From positions 2,734,001-2,798,000 of the forward strand of contig NC_008700.1 in NCBI RefSeq assembly GCF_000015245.1: a DNA stretch of 64,000 nucleotides, in the 5' to 3' direction. Shown here one piece after another: positions 7,214 through 17,026 of the stretch (within the stretch, counting starts at the first letter, position 1; the number at the start of each line of letters is the position of its first letter). The notes under the pieces were generated by a model, which saw nothing but the letters and a program-made list of their open reading frames with translations, was not told the DNA's origin and made no database searches. The DNA is from Shewanella amazonensis SB2B (lineage in GTDB: Bacteria; Pseudomonadota; Gammaproteobacteria; Enterobacterales; Shewanellaceae). The position numbers were made by a program, and so were the translations under genes.

Positions 7214-8321
7214 GACCTGACTCTTTTAAAATTGCGTCGGCCATATTTTCAAGCCCGATGGACAGAGAAGATATCCCGGCAGCAGTCACAGCCTGAGGCA
7301 TACCGTAAACCACACAACTGGCTTCGTCCTGAGCCCAAATGGTCGCGCCCAGATTTTTGAGCATGCGCGCCCCTTCGCGGCCGTCAGCGCCCATACCTGT
7401 CAGCACCACTGCCAGCACATCACCGCCATACGCCTTTGAAGCAGAGGCAAAGGTAATATCAACACAGGGCTTGTAATTCATATCTGCGTTACCTGCGACT
7501 ATCTTGACACGCCCGCTGGCACCGGCCTTTTCTATCATCATTTGCATACCGCCGGGCGCCAGATAGGCACAACCAGGCTGCAGCAAGTCACCGTTCGCGG
7601 CTTCTTTCACCGAAATGCGACACAGGCCATTGAGCCGCTGAGCAAAAGCCGGGGTAAACGCCGCAGGCATGTGCTGGATAAGCACAATAGGCAACGGATA
7701 GTTGGCGGGAAACTGTGTCAGGATTTTCTGCAGTGCGACAGGGCCGCCGGTGGACGTGCCTATCGCCAGCAATTTGTATTGTTTACCACTGGCACGTACG
7801 CTCACAGGTGCGGCAGCAGGGCTCTGAGGACGTTGCAATTGCACCTGAGGCCGCGAGCCAATGGCTGGGCGTAATGGTTCAGGTGCTGGAGCAGGCGTTC
7901 TGGAGATGACAGGTCTGAACAGCCTTCTTCTGCCAAGGGCTTTAACCCTCTGCTGCAGCAGCTTAATCGCCTCGTCTTTGTTGGTGGCGATGTCTTCAAA
8001 CCGCTTTGGCAAAAAATCCAATGCCCCGGCATCCAGCGCATCCAGAGTCGCCTTGGCGCCATCGTGAGTCAAAGAAGAGAACATCAAAATGGGCGTTGGT
8101 ATCTTGGCCATAATTTCACGCACAGCCGTAATACCGTCCATCACCGGCATCTCAATGTCCATGGTGATGACCTGAGGCTTGTGCTCCAAGGTCATCTTAA
8201 TGGCTTCCATACCGTTGGATGCCGTTGCAACCACCTCCAACTCGGGGTCCTGAGTGACTATTTCACTGACCCGACGTCGGAAAAAGCTTGAGTCATCAAC
8301 GACCAATACTTTTATTGTCAT
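7206..8321 (-). CDS. cheB: Chemoreceptor methylesterase/deamidase CheB
   Basis: This 371-residue protein has an N-terminal receiver (D9-D10, phospho-acceptor D55 in ITMDIEMP, K in FLPKRF) and a C-terminal methylesterase domain. The catalytic region is visible as AIGTSTGGP (Ser), LIQHMP (His) and LTGMGADGREG (Asp). CheB removes methyl groups from MCP glutamates after phosphorylation by CheA, giving adaptation together with CheR. A variable linker of about 50 residues separates the domains. It is 30 bases after cheA. Confidence 0.97.
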   Translation of the reverse strand: MTIKVLVVDDSSFFRRRVSEIVTQDPELEVVATASNGMEAIKMTLEHKPQVITMDIEMPVMDGITAVREIMAKIPTPILMFSSLTHDGAKATLDALDAGALDFLPKRFEDIATNKDEAIKLLQQRVKALGRRRLFRPVISRTPAPAPEPLRPAIGSRPQVQLQRPQSPAAAPVSVRASGKQYKLLAIGTSTGGPVALQKILTQFPANYPLPIVLIQHMPAAFTPAFAQRLNGLCRISVKEAANGDLLQPGCAYLAPGGMQMMIEKAGASGRVKIVAGNADMNYKPCVDITFASASKAYGGDVLAVVLTGMGADGREGARMLKNLGATIWAQDEASCVVYGMPQAVTAAGISSLSIGLENMADAILKESGRG

Positions 8322-8351
8322 TTATATTCCTGCCAACAGCACGCGCTTGAG

Positions 8352-10631
8352 CTACTTCCGCTTGGCATAATGTTTCAATAATCCGGGAACATCCAAAATC
8401 AGCGCTATTCCACCGTCTGACGTAATGGTGGCACCGGCCATACCCGGAGTGCCATGAAGCAAAGCGCCAAGCGGCTTTATCACCACTTCTTCCTGTCCGA
8501 TTAAGGCATCGACCACAAAACCGATTTGCATTGTTCCCAACTGCACAATCACCACATGGCCATGCTTTTTATCGCCATGCTTGAACTTGGTTTTGCTGCG
8601 ACTCAGCCACTGCTCCAGATAAAAGAGTGGAACGGCCTTATCCCGGAAAATCACAGTCAACTGACCGTCCACTATGTTGGTCTTGGTCAAATCCAGGTGG
8701 AATATCTCATTAACGCTCGACAGAGGTAAGGCAAAGACCTGCTTGGCCACTTCCACCATCAGCGTTGGCATAATCGCCAGCGTTAGCGGCACCTTAATCT
8801 CAAGGATGGTACCCTTGCCTTTAACCGAATCGATGTGCACGGTTCCGTTAAGCTGGGTAATACGGGTTTTCACCACGTCCATACCCACACCACGGCCTGA
8901 AATATCAGAAATTTCGGTTTTGGTGGAGAAACCGGGGGCAAAAATCAGATTGTAGGCCTCATGGTCCGACATACGGGCCGCAGCATCTTCATCAAGCACA
9001 CCACGTTTAACGGCGATGGCCTTGAGTTTCTCTGGGTCCATCCCCGCGCCGTCATCTTCGATTTTCAGGAGAATGTGGTCCCCTTCCTGGCTTGCCGACA
9101 GCGTAATGGTACCTGTCTTGGGTTTACCACTGGCAACACGATCGGCGGGCATTTCAATCCCATGATCGACAGAGTTGCGCACCAGGTGCACCAGCGGGTC
9201 AGCGAGGGCTTCCACCAGGTTTTTATCGAGATCGGTTTCCTCGCCTACCAATACCAAATCAATTTCTTTATTCAGGCTGCGTGCCAGGTCACGAACTACC
9301 CGCGGGAAACGGCCGAATACCTTCTTGATGGGCTGCATCCGTGTTTTCATCACAGCGCCCTGCAAGTCGGCAGTCACCAAATCGAGGTTAGCCAGCGCTT
9401 TGGACATTTCCTCATCTTCGCGGGTAACACCCAGGCTGACCAAGCGGTTACGTACCAGCACCAGCTCACCGACCATGTTCATTATCTGGTCGAGTCGGGC
9501 GGTGTCGACCCTTACCGTGGTCTCGCCCTGAGGCACAGAAGCGCCGGCTGCCGGTGCGGCTTTAGCGACAGGTGCTGGACTTTTTTCTGCGGCCACAACA
9601 GGTTTTGGTGCTTCAACAGGTGATGAGGGTTTTGCAACGGGCTTTGGCGACTCTGCAGGCGCTGCCGCTGATTTGGGTTGGCTCGTGGCGGGAGCGGCAG
9701 GTTTGGCTGCAGAGACAACGCCTGGCCCTGTACCCTTACCGTGAAGTTCATCCAACAACTTTTCAAACTCGTCATCGGTAATTTCATCGGTATCTACATG
9801 ATCAGCAGGGCTATCTTCCACTTTGGCAACCACTTTATCGGTGGTGGCTTTAAACTTGCCCGAACCATGGAGTTCATCGAGTAAGGCTTCAAACTCGTCA
9901 TCGGTAATTTCATCACCGGCCGGTGCGGCTTTGGCGGCAGCTTTGTCGGCACTTGGCGCAGCGCCAGACGTCCCGGTGACACCTGGACCTTTACCACTTC
10001 CGTGCAGAGCATCCAAGAGTGCTTCGAATTCGGCTTCGTTGATTTCATCGATGCTGGAATCGCTGGCGGGTGAGTCAAACAGAAAGTCATCCGTCATGGC
10101 AGGAGCCTGGGTAACAGGCTCGGCCGCCGCAGGCTCTTCAAGGTCGCCAAAAAGTTCAACGCCGGGGATCTCATTGTCCACGTTTATCGTGGGTTCAGAT
10201 GAAGACGATGAGGAGGCTTCTCCGCCTTCTGACGGTAAGGGTGCACCGGAGGAGAGGAGCTTGAGTTTATCGAGTAACTCGGCAGACGCTGGCTCTTGCG
10301 CTTGTCCTGCCTGAGTTTGGGCGAACATGGTATTGATTGCGTCCACCGCCTGCAGAATGATATCCATCAATTCAGCAGTAACGTGACGTTTACCTGTTCG
10401 GAGTAAATCAAAGGTATTTTCCGATTCGTGACAGACGTCCACCATGGGTGCGAGCCCCAGGAAGCCTGCCCCACCTTTAACAGTGTGAAAGCCGCGGAAA
10501 ATGGCATTGAGCAAATCCGTGTCTTCCGGATTATTCTCAAGAGCGACCAATTGTTCCTGCAGAAGCTCGAGAATTTCGCCGGCTTCTATCAAAAAATCCT
10601 GCAGAATCTCTTCATCAACATCAAATGACAT
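8352..10631 (-). CDS. cheA: Chemotaxis histidine kinase CheA
   Basis: This 759-residue CheA has an N-terminal HPt domain with phosphorylated H49 (GFHTVKGGAGF). A long acidic and Ala/Pro-rich linker (about 125-370) follows, then the dimerisation domain, the HATPase domain (LVRNSVDHGIE; DDGAGMD; GFSTKTEISDISGRGVGMDVV) and a C-terminal CheW-like domain. A CheY-binding P2 domain of the enterobacterial type is not evident. Three copies of a motif D/EI-D-EFE-LLD-LHG-G lie in the linker near residues 191-213, 239-259 and 282-301. In Vibrio a CheA linker region (LID) binds ParP; these repeats are the likely equivalent. It phosphorylates CheY and CheB. Confidence 0.97.
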   Translation of the reverse strand: MSFDVDEEILQDFLIEAGEILELLQEQLVALENNPEDTDLLNAIFRGFHTVKGGAGFLGLAPMVDVCHESENTFDLLRTGKRHVTAELMDIILQAVDAINTMFAQTQAGQAQEPASAELLDKLKLLSSGAPLPSEGGEASSSSSSEPTINVDNEIPGVELFGDLEEPAAAEPVTQAPAMTDDFLFDSPASDSSIDEINEAEFEALLDALHGSGKGPGVTGTSGAAPSADKAAAKAAPAGDEITDDEFEALLDELHGSGKFKATTDKVVAKVEDSPADHVDTDEITDDEFEKLLDELHGKGTGPGVVSAAKPAAPATSQPKSAAAPAESPKPVAKPSSPVEAPKPVVAAEKSPAPVAKAAPAAGASVPQGETTVRVDTARLDQIMNMVGELVLVRNRLVSLGVTREDEEMSKALANLDLVTADLQGAVMKTRMQPIKKVFGRFPRVVRDLARSLNKEIDLVLVGEETDLDKNLVEALADPLVHLVRNSVDHGIEMPADRVASGKPKTGTITLSASQEGDHILLKIEDDGAGMDPEKLKAIAVKRGVLDEDAAARMSDHEAYNLIFAPGFSTKTEISDISGRGVGMDVVKTRITQLNGTVHIDSVKGKGTILEIKVPLTLAIMPTLMVEVAKQVFALPLSSVNEIFHLDLTKTNIVDGQLTVIFRDKAVPLFYLEQWLSRSKTKFKHGDKKHGHVVIVQLGTMQIGFVVDALIGQEEVVIKPLGALLHGTPGMAGATITSDGGIALILDVPGLLKHYAKRK

Positions 10632-10646
10632 TAAATTGACTCCTTA

Positions 10647-11384
10647 TCAGAAACCCAGGCTGGACAGCAGGTCATCGACTTCATCCTGACCAGTCACCAC
10701 ATCCTGACGAAGCTCGGCATTCATGATGGGGCCTTCCGCTTCTATGCTGCTGGTACTCTTCTGGGTAACTTCTGTGGCTGGTTGCTCGCCAAAGACGGTC
10801 AACATTGACACCAGGCTATTCTCGACTTCACGAACCAAATCGATAACACGGCGGATCATCTGTCCGGTCAGATCCTGGAAGTCCTGCGCCATTAAAATCT
10901 GATTCAAAAGCTCGCGCAGTCTTTCTGAGTCCATCGCACTGCGATTCATCAGCTGTTGTACGTCATGGCAAAGGCTTTTGAACTCAGTAATGTCGATATC
11001 ACGCCGCATGAGCTTATCCCAGGCTGGCATGACGGTTTGAATATGGTTGATAAGGGCGTCAGCGAGGGGCAAACACTCTTCCACAGCATCCATGGTTTTG
11101 TTGGCTGCCTGCTCCGTCATATCTATGACGTAGTTCAGTCGCTCTTTGGCGTCAGGAATATCGATACTGGCCAGTTCCATCAGGCGACTGTCCAACTGAA
11201 AATCAACCAGCGCACTGTGTAACTGGCGGGTCAGCTTACCCACTTCGTCAAACAGCTCTTTCTGAATGGGGACCGCAAGGTCCCGCAGCAGTAAATCAGC
11301 CTTTTCCTGCTCACCCGCACTCAGGAGCGTGACGAGTTCCTGTGCCTGTTCGAGACTAATGAGCCCTGATGTGTTTGCCTGCAT
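10647..11384 (-). CDS. cheZ: CheY-P phosphatase CheZ
   Basis: This 245-residue, mostly helical protein has the CheZ active-site region ILMAQDFQDLTGQMIRRV, with the D and Q that dephosphorylate CheY-P. The C-terminal peptide QDEVDDLLSSLGF matches the CheY-binding tail. The ATG at 11384 was chosen because AAGGATGG lies just upstream; a TTG at 11405 has no proper site and would overlap cheY. The gene lies between cheY and cheA. Confidence 0.95.
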   Translation of the reverse strand: MQANTSGLISLEQAQELVTLLSAGEQEKADLLLRDLAVPIQKELFDEVGKLTRQLHSALVDFQLDSRLMELASIDIPDAKERLNYVIDMTEQAANKTMDAVEECLPLADALINHIQTVMPAWDKLMRRDIDITEFKSLCHDVQQLMNRSAMDSERLRELLNQILMAQDFQDLTGQMIRRVIDLVREVENSLVSMLTVFGEQPATEVTQKSTSSIEAEGPIMNAELRQDVVTGQDEVDDLLSSLGF

Positions 11385-11397
11385 AGCCCATCCTTGC

Positions 11398-11781
11398 TCA
11401 ACCAAGTCGTTCGAATATCTTGTCCAGCTTCTCTTTCAGTGTCGCTGCAGTAAAAGGCTTAACCACATAGCCATTTACGCCAGCCTGAGCGGCGGCAATA
11501 ATCTGCTCACGCTTGGCTTCAGCGGTCACCATCAGTACCGGAATATGCTTTAGGTTTTCATCGGCGCGAATCGCTTTGAGCAAATCGATACCCTGCATGC
11601 CCGGCATGTTCCAATCGGTAACCACAAAATCGAAATCACCCTTTTGCAGCATCGGTAAGGCGGTTGAGCCATCATCTGCTTCCTGGGTGTTATTAAACCC
11701 CAAGTCTCGCAACAAGTTCTTGATGATACGTCTCATTGTTGAAAAGTCGTCAACAATGAGAATCTTCATATTCTTGTCCAA
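11398..11781 (-). CDS. cheY: Chemotaxis response regulator CheY
   Basis: This 127-residue single-domain receiver has D11-D12, phospho-acceptor D56 (VVTDWNMPGMQG), T in VTAEA and K in VVKPFTAATL. CheY-P binds FliM/FliN at the motor switch to change rotation. The start is TTG at 11781, four bases after a strong GGAGGA site; an internal ATG (NMKILIVDD) is a weaker alternative because the spacing is 14 bases. It lies 44 bases after fliA. Confidence 0.96.
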   Translation of the reverse strand: MDKNMKILIVDDFSTMRRIIKNLLRDLGFNNTQEADDGSTALPMLQKGDFDFVVTDWNMPGMQGIDLLKAIRADENLKHIPVLMVTAEAKREQIIAAAQAGVNGYVVKPFTAATLKEKLDKIFERLG

Positions 11782-11825
11782 GGTTTCCTCCGGTGAGCTG
11801 ACACTCTAGCTGCTCAAATAATAAT

Positions 11826-12545
11826 TTATACTTGTGTCCAATGCTTGAGCTTACCTTTGAGCCTGAGCATAGCCTGACTGTGGATCTGGCATACCCGCGA
11901 CTCACTCACATCAAGAATGGCGCCTATTTCTTTTAAATTCAGTGCTTCATCGTAATAAAGTGATAACACCAGCGCGTCCCGCTCGGGTAACTGGCGAATG
12001 GCATCTGCCAAGGCCTGCTGGAACTGGCTCTGAGCCAGGTCATCATAAATGTCGTTGGTTTGCTCCCCGTCGGGAACCAGAACATCATGTGATACGCCTA
12101 AATCTTCTATCCCTATGATTTTACCAACAGAAACATCATTGAGGATATGATGGTATTCCTCCATCGACATATCAAGTCTTTCGGCAATTTCTGTGTCCCG
12201 GGCATCACGTCCGAGCTCTTGTTCCAGTTCGTCTATCACCTGGGCGACTCTGCGCTGATTACGGTGAACAGAACGTGGAACCCAATCACCTTTACGGATT
12301 TCATCCAACATGGCACCACGAATACGAATGCCAGCAAAGGTTTCAAACTTGGCGCCTTTGCCGCCGTCAAATTTGGCCGATGCCTCAAGCAGGCCAATCA
12401 TGCCCGCCTGCAGCAAGTCGTCCAACTGTACGGATGCCGGCAATCTGGCCAACATATGGTGCGCGATTCTTTTAACCAGCGGTGCGTACTGTTCAACGAT
12501 GGAGGTTTTACTCTCCATGGAGGTATACGCCGCGGCTTTATTCAC
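11826..12545 (-). CDS. fliA: Flagellar sigma factor FliA (sigma-28)
   Basis: This 239-residue sigma-70-family factor directs RNA polymerase to late flagellar promoters. Region 2 (YAPLVKRIAHHMLARLPASVQLDDLLQAGMIGL...), region 3 and region 4 with the helix-turn-helix (LKEIGAILDVSESRVCQIHSQA) are all present. The start is GTG at 12545, 8 bases inside flhG, with a GAGGA site. FlgM (52900-53235) is its anti-sigma factor. Matching promoters are seen before flgM, a flagellin gene and flgO. Confidence 0.96.
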   Translation of the reverse strand: MNKAAAYTSMESKTSIVEQYAPLVKRIAHHMLARLPASVQLDDLLQAGMIGLLEASAKFDGGKGAKFETFAGIRIRGAMLDEIRKGDWVPRSVHRNQRRVAQVIDELEQELGRDARDTEIAERLDMSMEEYHHILNDVSVGKIIGIEDLGVSHDVLVPDGEQTNDIYDDLAQSQFQQALADAIRQLPERDALVLSLYYDEALNLKEIGAILDVSESRVCQIHSQAMLRLKGKLKHWTQV

Positions 12546-13419
12546 TCGCTCTGTCCTCTTGATAATCGGGACGATGTACCAGACGCTCTACGAAAAATTC
12601 GAGATGGCCACCGGGTTGCTGCGGGATAGGCCAGCTCATCACCTTATTCGCCAGACCGTGGTAGGCAATGGCAGCAGGTGATTTGGGGTAAGCCTCTACA
12701 ATCAATTTTTGCTTACGTACTGATTTTCGCAAGTTTTCATCGAAGGGAATGGTTGCAACCAATTCAAGTGCCACGTCGAGAAAGCGGTCAGTCACCTTGC
12801 TGAGTTTAGCAAAAAGTTCCATGCCTTCGCGCAGGCTACGAACCATATTTGCCACAATCTTGAACCTGAACACACCGTGCTCACGGCTGAGGATTTTGAT
12901 GAGTGCGTAGGCATCTGTGATTGACGTAGGCTCATCACATACTACAACCAACACATCCTGGGCCGCACGGGAGAAACTGAGCACCATATCGGAGATACCG
13001 GCTGCGGTATCCACAATAAGCACGTCGAACTGGGTGCGCATTTCGCTGAAGGCCCGGATAAGCCCTGCGTGCTGCGCAGCTGTCAGCTCGACCATCGCCT
13101 GAGTACCCGAGGTAGCAGGCACTATGCCAATGCCCTTGGGACCACGCAGGATGATGTCGTCCAGCTCGGCGTCCCCGGATAATACATGGGAAAGATTTTT
13201 TTCGGCACGCAGACCCAACATCACGTCCACGTTGGCCAAACCGAGGTCGGCATCCAGTACCAATACCCGTTTGCCCTTTTCTGCCAGAGCCACAGCCGTA
13301 TTGATGGAAACGCTGGTCTTACCTACCCCACCTTTGCCGCCTGTCACGGCAATGACTTTTACTTTTTCGTTATATGGCTGATTCATCATACGTAAACCGC
13401 TTGCTTGATCACGGGTCAT
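12538..13419 (-). CDS. flhG: Flagellar number regulator FlhG (FleN/MinD-like ATPase)
   Basis: This 293-residue MinD/ParA-family ATPase has the deviant Walker A motif TGGKGGVGKTSVS and Walker B LIVDTAAGI. FlhG limits polar flagella to one, in part by restraining FlrA (FleQ) and by antagonising FlhF. The N-terminal peptide MTRDQASGLRMMNQ includes the DQAxxLR motif that activates the FlhF GTPase. The ATG at 13419 keeps this peptide at the terminus and follows the flhF stop by 4 bases. Confidence 0.95.
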   Translation of the reverse strand: MTRDQASGLRMMNQPYNEKVKVIAVTGGKGGVGKTSVSINTAVALAEKGKRVLVLDADLGLANVDVMLGLRAEKNLSHVLSGDAELDDIILRGPKGIGIVPATSGTQAMVELTAAQHAGLIRAFSEMRTQFDVLIVDTAAGISDMVLSFSRAAQDVLVVVCDEPTSITDAYALIKILSREHGVFRFKIVANMVRSLREGMELFAKLSKVTDRFLDVALELVATIPFDENLRKSVRKQKLIVEAYPKSPAAIAYHGLANKVMSWPIPQQPGGHLEFFVERLVHRPDYQEDRASE

Positions 13420-13423
13420 AGCT

Positions 13424-14815
13424 TTACTCGAACGCAAAGGTCGTGCTTTCCGACCACATATTGTTGTCGATGCCCTGATACTCAGGTTCATTCAGGGCAT
13501 CAAGCGCCTGTCTTGCCAACGCCAGGGTGTCTGCGACTTTCATATCTTCAGGAACTCTTTGCCCATCAGTCACATAACTCAGTGGCAGCCCACTCTGGAT
13601 AAGTACGCTTAATGCACCGGCCAGAGAAACAGATTCATCCAGTTTGGTCAGTACAGCGCCGGATAAAGGAATGCGCTGGAAATGTTTAACCGCATCCTGA
13701 AGCACACGACGTTGCGACGTTGCTGACAATACCAGATAACTGCGGATCGGCAAGGCACTGTTAGCCGTCAAATTATCCAATTGCTCCACCAGTCGCATAT
13801 CTCGCTGTCCCATACCGGCGGTATCTATCAATACTAGCTTGCGATTGCGCAGCTGATAAAGAATTTGTTGCAACTCATTGAGATCATGAGCTTGCTTAAC
13901 AGGGCACCCCATGATTTTGCCATAAGTTGCCAATTGCTCAAAGGCTCCAATGCGATAATGGTCGGTGGTGATGAGCGCAACCTGATCCGCGCCATGATGA
14001 GCAGCAAATCGGGCGGCAATTTTGGCAATAGACGTGGTTTTACCAACACCAGTTGGCCCAACAAAGGCGACAACTCCACCACGCCTTACAATATCATCAC
14101 CTTGATTGTCCAGCATATTTGCCAAACTTTGGGGCAGAGCCTTGACCAGTTCCGCTGGGTTGTAGTGCTGAGACAATCCCGCCAGTTTTGCGGCCACAGC
14201 GGGAGAGAACTCTGCCTCCAGCAGGCGGGTTTCGAGCATGGCGCCCACAGGATCGGTACGATTTTTCTGTTCCATCATCAGGGAAGAGACCTGATGGGTC
14301 AGTAAATTGCGCAGTGATGCCAGCTCTTCTTTCATGGCGTCCAGTTCAATTTGCTGGCGGCCCGGAGCACGGTTTTTATCGGCATCGGGAGTAAACGAGG
14401 CCTGACGGGGAGCTTCTTTCATTTTGGGCGCAGCCGGCGCTTCGAGTCCTCGGGCCCAGGCAGGCATGTCATCGGCTTCAACCGAATGGCCCATCTGCTG
14501 GTTCATGCGGCTTTGTTGACGCTCAAGCAAGGCCTGCAATGAGTCGGCCGGTGCCTCGTTGACTTTTTGACGGTTGGTACGCACAGGCGCACGCCCCCCC
14601 AGGGACACCTTATCGTCACTTATGTCGAAAGGGTTGGGTGCAGCGACCTTGGGCTCCATCGAAGGCTTGGGCTCGTCATAATCAACCGCTGCCACGATTT
14701 CGATCCCGCCGGTGACTTTTTTATTGGACATGATAACAGCGTCAGCACCGAGGGTTTCTTTTACCTGCGCCAGAGCGGCACGCATATCTTTTGCAAAAAA
14801 ACGTTTTATTTTCAA
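13424..14815 (-). CDS. flhF: Flagellar polar-placement GTPase FlhF
   Basis: This 463-residue SRP-family GTPase sets the polar site of flagellum assembly. It has a basic N-terminus (MKIKRFFAKDMRAALAQVKE), a variable linker (about 60-200), then the NG domain with GPTGVGKTTSIAKIA (P-loop), DHYRIGAFEQL and VLIDTAGMGQRD. The start is TTG at 14815 with GAGGG seven bases upstream, which keeps the conserved N-terminus. It lies between flhA and flhG, as in other polar flagellates. Confidence 0.96.
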   Translation of the reverse strand: MKIKRFFAKDMRAALAQVKETLGADAVIMSNKKVTGGIEIVAAVDYDEPKPSMEPKVAAPNPFDISDDKVSLGGRAPVRTNRQKVNEAPADSLQALLERQQSRMNQQMGHSVEADDMPAWARGLEAPAAPKMKEAPRQASFTPDADKNRAPGRQQIELDAMKEELASLRNLLTHQVSSLMMEQKNRTDPVGAMLETRLLEAEFSPAVAAKLAGLSQHYNPAELVKALPQSLANMLDNQGDDIVRRGGVVAFVGPTGVGKTTSIAKIAARFAAHHGADQVALITTDHYRIGAFEQLATYGKIMGCPVKQAHDLNELQQILYQLRNRKLVLIDTAGMGQRDMRLVEQLDNLTANSALPIRSYLVLSATSQRRVLQDAVKHFQRIPLSGAVLTKLDESVSLAGALSVLIQSGLPLSYVTDGQRVPEDMKVADTLALARQALDALNEPEYQGIDNNMWSESTTFAFE

Positions 14816-14827
14816 TTTACTACCCTC

Positions 14828-16927
14828 TTACTGGCCCACGGCTGACACTATTCTTATCTGCTTCTCATCGGGAATTTCCTGATAGGAAATCACCCTCAGG
14901 TTGGGAATGGTGTATTTCACAAAGCGCGACAGGGTCGAACGCAGCATTCCCGAGGTCAGCAGTATGGCGGGTTGACCCACCATTTCCTGCCGCTGAGCGG
15001 CGTCAGCCAGTGACTGTTGCATCCGCTCGGCCAATCCGGGTTCGATGTTGGGACCATCGCCACCGGAAGCCTGCATCGATTGATGCAACATCTGTTCCAA
15101 CTCTGGTGCCAAAGTTATGACAGGGATTTCGGCCTCTGGCCCGGCTATTTCTTGAACAATCATACGTTTAAGAGCAATACGCACCGCCGCTGTGAGTACT
15201 TCGGTGTCACCGGACTTGGTACCATACTCCAGCAGTGTCTGCACTATGGTCCGCAGGTCGCGCACCGACACCCCTTCATTAAGCAGGTTTTGCATCACTT
15301 TCACCACGGTGCCGAGGGACATCACATCGGGGATAAAGCCGTCAACAAGCTTGGGCGAATGCTTGGCAAGAATATCCAGCAGCTGCTGTACTTCCTCATA
15401 ACCCAGTAACTTGGAGGCATTATTGCTGAGAGTCTGACTGATGTGTGTTGCCACCACAGTGGCTGCATCAACCACGGTGTAACCCAGCGTCTGGGCATGC
15501 TCACGCAGCTCAGGTGCAATCCAAACCGCTTCGAGTCCGAAAGCCGGGTCCCGGGTCGTTACGCCATCGAGTTGCCCAAACACCTGCCCGGGGTTGATGG
15601 CCAGTTCACAATCGTGGCGAATTTCAGCCTCACCCACCACTACGCCCATCAGTGAGATGCGATAGGTGCTGGGGGCAAGATCCAGGTTGTCGCGAATGTG
15701 CACTGCGGGCACCAAAAAGCCCAGCTCCTGCGACAGTTTCTTACGTACACCCTTGATACGGGACAGGAGCTCGCCCCCCTGCCCCTTGTCCACCAGCGGG
15801 ATCAGGCGGTAGCCCACCTCAAGTCCGATGGTATCCACATGGCGCACATCGTCCCAACCGAGCTCCTTGGGTGAATTATCGAGCTTCTCAACACTGCCGC
15901 TTGCCGCCGCTTCAAGGGCCTGCTGCTTACGCTTCTCGATGCGTTTATGCAGGAAATAGGCGCCGGCACCAGTTGCCACGGCGAAGGTTAAAAAAGCCAG
16001 ATGGGGCATGCCGGGTACTATGCCCATAATAAAGAGCACCCCTGCGGCGATGGCCAGCGACTTGGGATTGTCAAACATCTGACTCATCACCATGCCACCC
16101 ATGTCGCCTTCTTCATTCTGACGGGTCACCATCAGCGCTGCGGCAATGGAAAGCAGAAGCCCCGGGATCTGGGCCACCAGACCGTCACCAATGGTCAGCA
16201 GGGTATAAATCTCCACTGCATCCATAAAGGCCAGATCGTGCTGCACCATACCGATAACAAAGCCACCGAGGATGTTAATCACCAGGATCATGATCCCGGC
16301 GATGGCGTCGCCTTTCACAAACTTGGACGCACCATCCATGGCGCCGTAAAAGTCGGCTTCCTTGGTCACTTCAGCGCGGCGGGTACGGGCCTGTTCCTGG
16401 TTGATAAGCCCGGCGTTAAGGTCAGCATCGATGGCCATCTGTTTACCGGGCATGGCGTCCAGAGTGAAGCGGGCGCTCACCTCGGAAATGCGTCCGGCAC
16501 CCTTGGTGACCACGGCGAAGTTGATGATGATAAGAATTAAAAACACCACCAGACCCACGGCGTAGTTTCCGCCAATCACCACAGAGCCGAAGGCTTCAAT
16601 CACCTTACCGGCGGCATCTGCGCCGTTGTGGCCTTCGAGCAGTACAACACGGGTAGAGGCGACGTTCAGCGCCAATCTGAGCAGCGTTGCCACCAGCAGA
16701 ACTGTCGGGAAAGCAGCAAAATCCAGGGGCCTGTTGGTATAGATGGCAACCAACAGTACCACCAGCGCGAGAGCAATGTTGAATGAAAACAGGATATCGA
16801 GCAGAAATGCCGGCATGGGCAGCACTATCATTGCCAGGGCCGCAAGCACCAATGCCGGGGTACCAAGCCCCTGCAGGTTTGCCGGTTTCATTTTTTTGAT
16901 TTGACCCAGTTGGCCCATGACATCCAT
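14828..16927 (-). CDS. flhA: Flagellar export gate protein FlhA
   Basis: This 699-residue protein has eight predicted N-terminal membrane helices and a large cytosolic C-terminal domain from about residue 350 (DDVRHVDTIGLEVGYRLIPL). It forms the nonameric ring of the flagellar type III export gate and docks substrates and chaperones. The FHIPEP family signature region is visible around RISEVSARFTLDAMPGKQMAIDADLNAGLI. A strong sigma-54 site lies 37 bases upstream, so an flhA-flhF-flhG-fliA-che transcript is likely. Confidence 0.97.
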   Translation of the reverse strand: MDVMGQLGQIKKMKPANLQGLGTPALVLAALAMIVLPMPAFLLDILFSFNIALALVVLLVAIYTNRPLDFAAFPTVLLVATLLRLALNVASTRVVLLEGHNGADAAGKVIEAFGSVVIGGNYAVGLVVFLILIIINFAVVTKGAGRISEVSARFTLDAMPGKQMAIDADLNAGLINQEQARTRRAEVTKEADFYGAMDGASKFVKGDAIAGIMILVINILGGFVIGMVQHDLAFMDAVEIYTLLTIGDGLVAQIPGLLLSIAAALMVTRQNEEGDMGGMVMSQMFDNPKSLAIAAGVLFIMGIVPGMPHLAFLTFAVATGAGAYFLHKRIEKRKQQALEAAASGSVEKLDNSPKELGWDDVRHVDTIGLEVGYRLIPLVDKGQGGELLSRIKGVRKKLSQELGFLVPAVHIRDNLDLAPSTYRISLMGVVVGEAEIRHDCELAINPGQVFGQLDGVTTRDPAFGLEAVWIAPELREHAQTLGYTVVDAATVVATHISQTLSNNASKLLGYEEVQQLLDILAKHSPKLVDGFIPDVMSLGTVVKVMQNLLNEGVSVRDLRTIVQTLLEYGTKSGDTEVLTAAVRIALKRMIVQEIAGPEAEIPVITLAPELEQMLHQSMQASGGDGPNIEPGLAERMQQSLADAAQRQEMVGQPAILLTSGMLRSTLSRFVKYTIPNLRVISYQEIPDEKQIRIVSAVGQ

Positions 16928-16963
16928 CAGACGCTACCCAAAATTGACACTTTGGTCCTACAA

Positions 16964-16979
16964 AGCAAATTTCAAGCCA
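16964..16979 (-). promoter_or_regulatory. Sigma-54 promoter for flhA
   Basis: The minus strand reads TGGCTTG-AAAT-TTGCT, with the GG and GC elements at the required 10-base spacing. It lies 37 bases before the flhA ATG, in a 99-base gap after flhB. Confidence 0.8.
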
Positions 16980-17026
16980 AACTAAGGGGCAACCTGAGAC
17001 ACTGCAACGGCGAATATAACAACCGC

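Noticed and set aside
8961..9623. 220-codon plus-strand open frame opposite cheA
   Set aside because: It is the shadow of cheA on the other strand; the real kinase motifs are all in the minus frame.
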